In this document: in pieces, positions 28,701-40,700 of the stretch | Position numbering within the stretch: the first letter of the stretch is position 1 | Layout: every line of letters begins with the position of its first letter | DNA from: Siphonodentalium dalli | Lineage: Eukaryota > Mollusca > Scaphopoda > Gadilida > Siphonodentaliidae | Length of the DNA: 64,000 bases | Direction of reading: 5' to 3' | NCBI GenBank assembly: GCA_032622095.1 | Contig: CP136061.1 | Span: 42,039,797-42,103,796 of the forward strand | Translations under genes and position numbers: made by a program | The notes under the pieces: model-generated | Told to the model about the DNA's origin: nothing | The model's database searches: none | What the model saw: the letters and a program-made list of their open reading frames with translations, nothing else

Positions 28701-31700
28701 TAAGGCATGATAATAGCATCGCTAGGGCATGATAAGAGCATCGCTAAGGCCTAAAAAATATATACGTTTGTTTCCGCTAACCCGACCGACCCTATTTTAA
28801 ACCACCGACTCTAAACTTTTTATTTTGAGATTTTTTTTTTAAATATCTAAATCTCTATTATATTGGAAGAAAACCAACAATGATATTTTTGTTGTTGGTA
28901 ATTAAAACAAATTAGGCATAATTCCATTGTAATTTGTAACTATTATTAATTAATTCGTTGGAATTACCGGTAGACGAGTGTGCAGACCTACTTCCGGTAT
29001 CGTTTCGTTATGAAATTGTCAATGCGTATGAAATAACTGCGGTACGTTTTTTCATTCAAAATTTATTTGAACTTTGACAAAACAATCTATGATCCGAGAA
29101 TGGGTTAATCCATTAGTTATTGATGACTTCACCACTACAATATAAATACATTAACTATTTAACCACAGCATAACATTTATTTCTACGAACATTTCATATT
29201 GGTACATTGAATAGTGTCAAATAATGATCAAGTTTCCTATTTTCGTGGTACATATACATCGTTTTTATCATACAGTCACAATGGGCTTGATTCAGTGCAG
29301 CTTTAAACCTTCAGGTCTAACAAATATAGGGTTTCCACTTATCTAATTGAATTCAATTAAATTTTATTGAATTTAGAACAAATATTGTTTAAAAAGCAAA
29401 CTTTTTTTTCAAACTTCAAAGTTATTATTTTTTTTTTTTTTTTAAATTAGAAGCTCGGTGACTCAAACCAATACACGTCCTCCCAAAGCCTCAGTAATTC
29501 ATCTTAGAAGATTCCTCCTAGCTACTTAATTCAGCTTGGGCTATTTTTTTTAGACAAATGTTTACAAACTGTCAGTTTCATATTTTTACCACGAAATTCC
29601 ACCCCATACTATTATTTTGCCCCGTATGTTTTTTTTAATTTTCCAAAAAATTCCACCACATACTATTATTCCGCACGTATGTTTATTGGGCACTCACGAG
29701 GATTGTTGTATGCACCGCATGCACCGGAATACGTCTGCAAGTCACTGGTCACCCTTATGCATCTGCGGCCCCGGGAATATGCACTGCAACTGCCCACAAT
29801 AATGTGGGGAGTTTGATGCAGAAGTGAAACCTGCGTTACGGACATGTTATAAAACAGATAAAATGAACGTTATTGTCCCATTTTAGCTTTGTTATATCTC
29901 CCTGAGATTGTGTTTTTGTTTTATCTTTATGGGCTAAGCAAATTAGCAATAATATGGCCTGTAATGTCTAAAATTTCCTTAAATATGACACAGTGAATTG
30001 CATCCTGAAAAAATAAAAAGATTTAAAAAAAAAAAAAAGTTTTGCCAACCTACCTACCCAATTTTTGTTCAGTCCGTTAGCGGAAACAAACGTATAATTT
30101 TGTTAGGCCTAAGGCATGATAAGAGCATCGCTAGGGCATGATAAGAGAATTGCTAAGGCATGATAAGAGCATCGCTAAGGCATGATAAGAGCATCGCTAG
30201 GGCATGATAAGAGCATCGCTAGGGCATGATAAGAGCATCGCTAAGGCATGACAAGAGCATCGCTAAGGCATGATAAGAGCATCGCTAGGGCACGATAAGA
30301 GCATCGCTAAGGCATGATAAGAGCATCGCTAGGGCATGATAAGAGCATCGCTAGTTTATGATAAGAGCATCGCTAGGGCACGATAAGAGCATCGCTAGTT
30401 CACGATAAGAGCATCGCTAGTTCATGATAAGAGCATCGCTAGGGCATGATAAGAGCATCGCTAGGGCATGATAAGAGCATCGCTAGGGCATGATAAGAGC
30501 ATCGCTAGGGCATGATAAGAGCATCGCTAGGGCATGATAAGAGCATCGCTAGTTCATGGTAAGAGCATCGCTAGGGCATGATAGGAGCATCGCTAGGGCA
30601 CGATAAGAGCATCGCTAGGGCATGATAGGAGCATCGCTAGGGCATGATAAGAGCATCGCTAGGGCATGATAAGAGCATCGCTAGGGCATGATAAGAGCAT
30701 CGCTAGGGCATGATAAGAGCATCGCTAAGGCATGGTAAGAGCATCGCTAGGGCATGATAAGAGCATCGCTAAGGCATGATAAGAGCATCGCTAGGGCATG
30801 ATAAGAGCATCGCTAGTTCATGATAAGAGCATCGCTAAGGCATGATAAGAGCATCGCTAGGGCATGATAAGAGCATCGCTAGGGCATGATAAGAGCATCG
30901 CTAGGGCATGATAAGAGCATCGCTAGGGCATGGTAAGAGCATCGCTAGGGCGTGGTAAGAGCATCGCTAGGGAATAAGAGCATCGCTAGTTCATGATAAG
31001 AGCATCGCTAGGGCATGGCAAGAGCATCGCTAGGGCATGGTAAGAGCATCGCTAAGGCATGATAAGAGCATCGCTAAGGCATGATAAGAGCATCGCTAAG
31101 GCATGATAAGAGCATCGCTAGGGCATGATAAGAGCATCGCTAGGGCATGGTAAGAGCATCGCTAAGGCATGATAAGAGCATCGCTAAGGCATGATAAGAG
31201 CATCGCTAAGGCATGATAAGAGCATCGCTAGGGCATGATAAGAGCATCGCTAGGGCATGGCAAGAGCATCGCTAGAGCATGGCAAAATATGCCCTTTGGC
31301 CATTTTGAATTGTACTACTGCAAAATACAGTAACAATTTGAGCTTACAAAGAATATCTGATATACCCATAATTTAAAAACCAAAATGAAAGAGCGGTAAC
31401 TCATTGGACAGAACAGAATAATTGGACAGAACAGGTGTTATTGGTCGGAAACCAAAAATGTTAACAGATGGTAAAATTCTAAGTCGAAAAAGGGCCGTAA
31501 CTGATGTAAAAATAATTGAACGGAACTCACATTTGAACTTGGCCTGTATTTATAGCTGGGAAATGATATTTTTTTTAAATATAATATATATTTCCTTAAA
31601 GAAAGCCTGAACACTGAACTATATGGATAGATGTCCTGCGTTTGTAAAACCATAGTAGAAAAGGGGTTAACTTTTTTGTGGTCGCCTACGGTACCTCGCG

Positions 31701-34700
31701 GTCTTTAGTGGCTTGCTCGTATTAGTCACGCATGCGCAGTCCCAATATAACCGACTGAATACGCCAGTTTATTTTCAACTCAATCAGGAGATTGGCGAGT
31801 TGCGGGGTTGGGAATGGCACCGCCATGGGAGGGCCCTATGATAGTTCAGTGTTCAGGCTTTCTTTAAGGAAATATATATTATATTTTTTTAAATATCATA
31901 TTTCCGCTAAAGGAAGCCGTTCACACTGAACTATATGGATTAGAATGCAAGCCCAGGAGGAGGCACGAGCAATAAAGTTAATAGCCAAATTTTGGAGGGA
32001 ATGCACTCTTCTAAAACAGATTGTACCTAAATATGAACTCTTTAATGAATCTGTTATGATTAGGTACGTGAAATAACTCATATAATTAGAGTGCTATATT
32101 GCCCAAACATGTACCTCCCCCCCTTGTTTTTGGAAGCAACATCCCAGGTGGTGCCATTCAATTCGGAATTGCGAGCGAACCGAGCAATTCTCTGTTCTTC
32201 ATCCGTCAGTTCTAAGAATCCAGCCGATTTGAGATTCGAGGAGACTAACTCCCTCTCCGCCTTAGCGACATAACGACCTGCACTGGAGGAGGCCCACTCC
32301 AAAGATGACAAGACAACCAACATTAAGAGTTTAACTAACTGCTGTTCACCAATGCAAATGGCAGATAACCTGATGCCCAATCTATGGCACAGGTATCAAA
32401 TGGAGAGCCCATTAGCCCAAATGGGTTATACAACTATAAGCGAGTCAAGCCATCGGATCAGAGGGAGCCCCCACCATCGCATGCTGCAGGTGGTCATGCC
32501 CAAGCTAATATCCTGGCCAAGCTGGAGGGTGGGGAGAGGTCATTTTTCTCCGATCCCTTCACGGAGGAGTGGCAGGCAAGGCCGTGTCGTTAATTCGATC
32601 GTGACCAGGGGGACTCAGCGCTTTACCTCATGGGTACGGCCCGCTAGCGTCTGGTGGGGGCCAAATGGCCTGGAGGTCCCAAGTACCCCTGCAGCTCCAC
32701 CAGACGTATCCCCACGAATTGGTTGAACCGTCGATACGTAACCGGAGGAGCGTGAACTGGTCCTGCCCTTAGAACAGTTTTCACACGTTCACATGTCCCT
32801 GAGGTACCTATGTATCACAATATACACATTGCGTATATATATATATATATAAAATGATATAATATATATATCCGGGGGATATACATATTAAGTTTTCCTC
32901 ATGAGACCATGTCAGAAGGCCCTTCCAAAGCTGCGCCCATCAATCTAATGGGCGGAGCCAGATCACAGCTCCCTGTCATGATCCAACGTATCACTAAATA
33001 TAGATATACAATCCCACAGAGAACATGTCTCATGTCTCTGAGGTATCACCGTTTCACAAGATATCATTGCAGAAACCCGGTGACACAAATCTTTCGCATA
33101 TATAGATATATAAAATGATATAATAGATATATCATGGTGATATATAAGTCATCATGAGATCATGTCAGAAGACCCTACTAAAGCTGCGCCCAACAATCCA
33201 ATGGTCGGAGCCAGAGCAGAGATCCCTGGCACAATCCAATGTATCATTAAAGATATATATATAGCCCCTCAGAGAACATGGCCGAACACCGCAGGTGACC
33301 AGAGCATCCGATGAGAAAGCCAACCGCTACTCTCAGGTGCCAAAACAATAGTGTCGGTACGAGTATTAATTTTGGAGAAATTTCCCAACGAGCACCATCC
33401 TTTGGAATGGAGACAGACAGCAAAATGTGCAATTACAAGTATTATGTTCAGCCTAAATCCACACACATTACTATTATTAGGCCATCACGACCACTAGGCA
33501 CCCGAGAGCAGTCCGCGTTCCCAGCGGAATACCCACCGCGATCCGATTCTAAGAAATGAAGGTGCGCCTTCTACAACCGAAATCAGTTCAAATGATGTAA
33601 AATGTAGTCAGATGATGAACACAGGTAAATTTTCACGGTCACCATACGGAATATTCAGGTCTGAGCCTCTGCCCCCCCCAAACATGCAGCAGAACGACCT
33701 AGGTGTGTGATAGGTCGGTTAGTGTTAAGCATGCAGCAAACTAGGGGAAGACCCGCTCTAAAAATGGCTCCCCTAGGAAGGAAAGGAATGAAATTATCAT
33801 CCTCCTAGTAAAGGATACACATCCCTTTATAATGTTGTTTTATTTTAATTTGAAGAGCCAAGATAGAGAGGAACTCCCCCGACCTAAGTGGTCCCGCTTA
33901 TGGCATGTTTAAGGAAGAGAGGACAGCATAGACCGAAATGCGCAGTTGGCAGCATGGCTTCAGGCCCTTATGATCGGGCATCTGTGCCATGGGGATGGGA
34001 TGCCACTCGAACGGGGTGGTCCCCTGCCTGCGTCTTAAGAAAGGTCGGTAATGCTGGTCAATGAGCTTCCTCGAAAGCTTAGCTGGACAGCGCAAACGTC
34101 TTTGCCTGTTTTATTGTCTATGTGCCAGATAATCAAATTGATATGGGCAATAGAAGTATGAAGAGCCATGCTGATGGCCTCTTGTCGGAAAGGCTATTGG
34201 CAGTGGTCGTGGGACACATGGCAATATAAATGCTTTCCATGTAAATATGCTTCATTCGTGTGTGAAGTATATTCGCCATATCAACGGTATGAAAGGTCGG
34301 GACACGTATATATTTTAAAATTCATTGAGACTCCAACTAGTCCATGAATACCTTCAAAATACCTACCATGCCCTTTATGAACAATGCATGCTGTATTGGA
34401 TGTACAGCCTGTTCTTGTACCAAGCTCACATTTGATATGGTTACTTGCCATAAATAATGTCTCCCCCCACCTTCCTCGTCTTGGAATACCACTGCTATTA
34501 TATCGTTATTCATTGGGGAACGTCATCCAGGCCACGGTCGCCAGTTATTGCCAGTGGGCCAGTTACCTGGAGGGGTCAAGTCACCACGACTCTAAATACC
34601 TGTCAGGCTGGAATCATTCACATAATTGAGTCAAGAAGGGGAAAGGTTGTTCAAACCAAAGTATCTTCAAATATATTTGTAGATAGTGAAACCATGAGTA

Positions 34701-37700
34701 AACACCGTCAGAGTGACGATAAGCCTCTTGCCTTACTCTAGAGAATGCAAACCGGAGCACCCATGATTTGTAATTTTGTGTCCCAATTAGAGCCATATCC
34801 AGAATCGTAGTAATCCAGCCCCCCCCCCCCCCCCTCCAGTAGTGTTCTGTAACATGCACACACCTAGGTGTGTACATGTGTCAGCCATTAAGTTTTTATT
34901 GTCCACACCCGATCGCACAGCGTAGTGCACCCACGACAACATACCTGAACAAGTGTTGTAATGGGGAAAGTCGGCATTTGCATTCGGAGTTTATTCAGTA
35001 ATCTCAAATGGGACTTGTTAGCCTGACAAACTTGGTATCGGACCGAGTTCTGATTTCTGTCAGAATACCCTGACCAGGGTGCAATCCCCGGTCCGCTAGC
35101 ACATGGCTGAGATTGTTACATTGAAGGTGATGCGCCGTTACGAGAATCAAACCATGAACATAATTATAACACTTGTCCAATATCAATCTCTGTCAATTTA
35201 TTAAAGTAATAATGACACTACTGTTTTTACATTGAATTGATAAACCCAGATGTAAATTGTAATCAACTTTTAAGTTCAAATGTGACCAACACATCTGGAT
35301 CAGTTGTATTGAGCCATAAAACAACAAAGTATTATGAGAAAGAATGTAGTTCATAACATTATGATAAATAGCGTCAGTAGCGATGGTAATTATTGCTAAA
35401 TAAATGTCCACGCGCAAAATAAATTCCCACGAAATTAGGAGACTCCGGGTAGCGAATCACGTGGCAATTTTTATATCTGACAAATTATATCATACCTTAT
35501 AGGTTCTATAATAATTACATAGATGAATTGTTCACAATAGTCTATGCGCCTCGTAAGGCCTTGAAATGGCGGCTGATTATGGTGAAATGTCGATTTTCAG
35601 ATTCGAAAAATATTAAGTCCGCCGCCTATTTGAAAACACGGAACAATTGTATGTTTGAAGCGAAGCGGTCCGTGAATTCGAAACAATAATTCTAAAAACT
35701 AACGCGTAGGCGACCAGTAATTATTGTATCGATAAATTGAATTTGTTATCTAGTTGTTAAACGACAAATTCGGAACAATACTTCCTTTAGACTTCTCTCT
35801 TTGGTAGCAGAAAATAAACTGGCGTATTCAGTCGGTTATATTGGGACTGCGCATGCGTGACTAATACGAGCAAGCCACTAAAGACCGCGAGGTACTGTAG
35901 GCGACCACAAAAAAGTTAACCCCTTTTCTACTATGGTTTTACAAACGCAGGACATCTATCCATATAGTTCAGTGTGAACGGCTTCCTTTAGCGGAAATAT
36001 ACACATACCGACTTTGGTTCAGATCAAATAATCCAAACTGGAGTTATCGTTCGGAAACAAACAAAAAATGTTAACAGACTATTACATAATACAACCTTTT
36101 TTTAAAAGGGTGTATGAAAAATTGTTATATGCTCAAAGATGGTCTCATATCAAATTTTCTGGTATAATATACATATAACCAATTTGGGACATTTGACGGC
36201 TCACATTAGTTCGGAGTGTACCATGTGGGATAAATCTATATCTAAAAGTTCTAAATATAATAACGAAAATAATGTCTCACTTGTTTATCGCATTATAGAA
36301 GAAAATATCAAAATGAAAACTGCATCATCATTTTGTTGCGATGATGGATGTATTCAACACCATCGACTTTACAATGATTTGTATGTCACTTGGCAATGAG
36401 TAATGGATTTGAATTTTTTATATTGGTTTTACCGATTGTGTAAATACCGGCCAACGTGTATTATGCGTAATTACCTATTCAGTGTCCAACATTTCCTGAT
36501 GTATGTAACTCATAAACCTCTTGTTTTCCCTGTGGTTTATTTTTAATTAAGAGTTTTACTAGTTTTCTCTGTTTTAAATTCGCACACTGATGTTTGCGCG
36601 AAAAATGATACTACATGAATATAAATACAAGTAAGGTAATAAGTTATGAATGGGTAAATTGTAAACTTCAAAGCAGAGTTAAGTCCCCTTGTTATGCTGG
36701 TCTGACCACTGCTATCATGTACACATAATGTAAGAACACTGTAGTTTTTATTTAAGACTTTTGTAGGTTACAATTCAATATGAATTATTCTGAGACACTG
36801 AACCATCAATATTCACTTGGAAATAGGTGAGGTAAAATAGGCCAGGTAAAATCAGAATAAATTGTAACAGACAACAGTCTCAAACAATAAATGTTAAGAT
36901 TTAATACATTCTGTATACGTGATGGCAGCTGATCAGACCACAATAGCGAGGGGATATAACTCTGACTTATGATTCATAACTGAGTACTCATGAGTCGTTA
37001 CTTGTATACTTTTACAAATGAATGGAAGAATAAACTCAGTAATTACCTGTCTGCACTGGAGTCTGACAAATGCTGCGTCAGCGTTTATCGACATTTCCTG
37101 AATTTTTTCCAGTAAAATCTTCAACTCTTTGAATTTGAGATGACGGGACAGGATAGCCTGTGGAGTGAAAAGGTTAATAGTTATATAAATTGCTCACTGA
37201 TGGCAAATTTCCATGGCATAGTGCCTGAGTCCTAACTTATCAGTTTCATGCACCCGAACAAGTCCATAATATGTCTTTAATTAAACCTTTCATGACTGGA
37301 GCTTCCTGAAATTTTGCGAAAACCCTTTTATAGTAAACGTCTTCATACTTACTCGTATAAGATTGAACACAGATGCCTGTTGTCCATGGTCATAAATATC
37401 CATGCTTATAGTAAAAGTCTTCATACTTACTCCTATAAGATTGAACACAGATGCCTGTCGTCCATGGTCATATATATCCATGCTTACAGTACAAGTTTTC
37501 ATACTAACTCGTATAAGATTGAACGCCGATGCCTGTTGTCCATGGTCATAAATATCCATGCTTATAGTAAAAGTCTTCATACTTACTCCTATAAGATTGA
37601 ACACAGATGCCTGTCGTCCATGGTCATATATATCCATGCTTACAGTACAAGTTTTCATACTAACTCGTATAAGATTGAACGCCGATGCCTGTCGTCCATG

Positions 37701-40700
37701 GTCATAGATATCCGTGCTTACAGTAAAAGTCTTCATACTTACTCGTATAAGATTGAACGCCGACGCCTGTCGTCCATGGTCATATATATCCTCCTCACAG
37801 AATGACAGTAGTAACTGCAGCTGACTTTCATCAATGGTGTAATATTTCACAGCTCGTATCAGGATTGTCACAGACTACAATTAAAAAATAAATGTAGTTC
37901 AAATAAAAGGTCGCTGACCACGTGTCTCCTGAAAAGGTCTCTTTTTAGTATTGGTTCAGATCCAATCACACAAACAAAAGTTATCATCCGGAAACCTCAA
38001 TACGACAAAATTCTAAGTAAAAAAAGGCCCATAACTCCAGCATAAATGGGCAGACCGAACCCATATTACTCATAAACTCACATATCAAATTTGGTTTCGA
38101 AACGATGGCCCAAAATAAAGTTATCATCCAGAAACTTTCCGAACGGACGGACAGATTCTAAGTCGAAAAGGTGCCATGACTCCAGTAGAAATGGGCGGAC
38201 CAAACCCATATTACCCATATTCAAACTTGTCCTGTATTTGGAGCTGATAACCTCACATACCAAATTTGGTTCAGATAAAATCACACAAACAAAAGTTATC
38301 ATCCGGAAACCTCAAAACGACAAAATTCTTAGCCAAAAAGGGGTCATAACTCCAGCAAAAATGGGCAGACCAAACCCATCTTACTCATAATCTCACATAC
38401 CAAATTTGGTTTTGAAACAATAGCCCAAAATAAAGTTCTCATTCGGAAACTTTCACCAAATTTGTTTTTTTCGGGGGACAATTAGCATCAAGTCCAGAAG
38501 CCAATCTGGTAAATGGCTATAAGCAGCAAAACGGAAAGTTCGTATAAACTGCAAGCCTTCAAATAGTGAGTCCGTCATTTGCAGAATGAGGTCCCTAGAG
38601 GGTGAATTTAGTGACACTATTCCAGACGGCAGACTAGCATTACCAAATTCACCCTCTGGGTACCTCATTCTGCTTTGGTCTCAACTGCTATGGAAGACCT
38701 AGAAGCAGATTGAAGTTTCCCAGTTGAAATTGTTAATGTTCACCCTTTAGTCACCTCGATTATGAATTTTATCTTCTGCAAATAAGAGGAGATAGAAACT
38801 GAACAGAATTAACTAATAACACAGTCAATTCTAGATTCTCGTAAATATTCTCGCAAATTACCCTGGATTCTCGCGAAAAAGTATGTTTGGATTCTCACAA
38901 AATCAGATGAAATATATGCCCTGTGCGATAAACTAGCGAAAATGATTTCGCCATCGAGAATCACTGTATTTAATTAAAGTAAGAATGAAAGAAGGTGGTT
39001 GTTGTCAATTTGGATATAATATTTGTAAAAAATACTACTTTGAGAAAGATTAGTCTCCATTTCAATTTGATCACCCTACCGGAGTGTCATATCACTTTAA
39101 TGATATATAAACTCACCTTAAACGTGGTCGCTATAAGTTCTGTGTTATAAACTCACCTTAAACGCGGTCGCTATAAGTTCAGTGTTATCTCCCTTTGCTG
39201 CTCCTGGCGATGCATAATTCTTCAGAATATGGAATATTCCGTTTGCGATTTGTTTAATATTGTCTTTCATTGATGGGAGTTCCAGCTTAAGAAACCACGC
39301 CATACACCGTAAACAGAAGGAGTTCATCTGCAATTTAAATCATAATGAAATCAGAAGCTACGCCATATTAAACAAATAAATTTATAAAAAGATATATAAG
39401 AAAATAGCATTAAATTGGTAAAACGTGGCTCAGGCAACAGTAATTTAATAGCCTGGTATAGAACCCCTCATACAACTTTTTCATCAATAATTGAGAATGC
39501 ACTGGCTTACAAGGTCAATGTAAATATTGTTAGGCCAATGTATTCCTTGTATATGCGAAGTTCCCTATGCGTTGGAACAGGGTTTTCGTAAAACTACAGG
39601 AAGCTGCAGTCATGGACGAGGTAAGATTATACAAGTTTCCATGAAAAGAATGCCAGCACTCAAACATTTGAGAAAATCCATAAATAATTCATGTGCGCTC
39701 AAAAGTATTGTTGTATAAAACAACAAAATATTCATATATAGAGGTGAATATGGACTGACCTTAACATGTTTAGCCAGCAGTCAGTCTGAGGATCGGAACA
39801 AGCGGGTCGAGAAGTGTTAGATGTATAGAGGTGAATATGGACTGACCTTAACGTGTTTAGCCAGCAGTCAGTCTGAGGATCGGAACAAGCGGGTCGAGAA
39901 GTGTTAGATGTATAGAGGTGAATATGGACTGACCTTAACGTGTTTAGCCAGCAGTCAGTCTCAGGATCGGAACAAGCGGGTCGTCGAGAAGTGTTAGATG
40001 TATAGAGGTGAATATGGACTGACCTTAACGTGTTTAGCCAGCAGTCAGTCTGAGGATCGGAAAAAGCGGGTCGAGAAGTGTTAGATGTATAGAGGTGAAT
40101 ATGGCTGACCTTAACGTGTTTAGCCAGCAGTCAGTCGGAGGATCGGAACAAGCGGGTCGAGAAGTGTTAGATGTATAGAGGTAAATATGGACTGACCTTA
40201 ACATGTTTAGCCAGCAGACACTCAGTGAGGATTGGTACAAATGGGTCGAGAAGTGTTAGATGTTCCTCCGTCTTCAAGTCCACGATACCCTTCCTCAGAC
40301 ATAGATGCAGAAGCTGGAAGAGAAACAGAGGTACAGTAATGCTTTAAATAATCGACTCCTTAACCACAGCAGAATTATGGGTAACTTTTCAGGATGTAGT
40401 CGGAAATATGGCTTGTTGCCATTCATCGGAAAGCTCTCAGCCATAATTCTGCTGTTGTTAAGGAGTTGATTATTTAGAGCATTACTGTAGTGTATGTGTT
40501 CATAACTTACTCATTGAGAATATTCAAGCCTTGAAATAGTGTCTGTCATTTGCAGAATGAGGTCCCCAGAGGGTGGATTTAGTGATGCTACCCTGCTCAG
40601 TGGGCTACCATCACAAAATTCACCCTCTTGGGACCTCATTCTGATTAGGCCTCATCTTATGGTTAGTATCTATAGTCTCAAAATAACATTGTTTTAGTTA

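Larger units (their letters stand above)
27831..36115 (+). mobile_element. Tandem-core element with 5'-end minisatellite, nested with two insertions
   Basis: Starts CAAGAGCATCGCTAGGGCAT like other family members, but that 5' segment is expanded into a 22-bp array (27831-28747 and 30110-31285). The body continues with core blocks at 31300-31575 and 35998-36090 and the terminal hairpin AACCTTTTTTT/AAAAGGGTGTAT near 36115. Insertions are at 28748-30109 and about 31566-36000. Confidence 0.7.

Noticed and set aside
27831-31285. Regular 22-bp array as CRISPR or telomere-like repeat
   Set aside because: No spacers, the unit is not telomeric, and it derives from a transposon end.
32078-34877. Frames of 60-124 codons inside the composite element as transposase or recombinase remnants
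   Set aside because: I could see no catalytic motif or family signature; calling a class would be guesswork.
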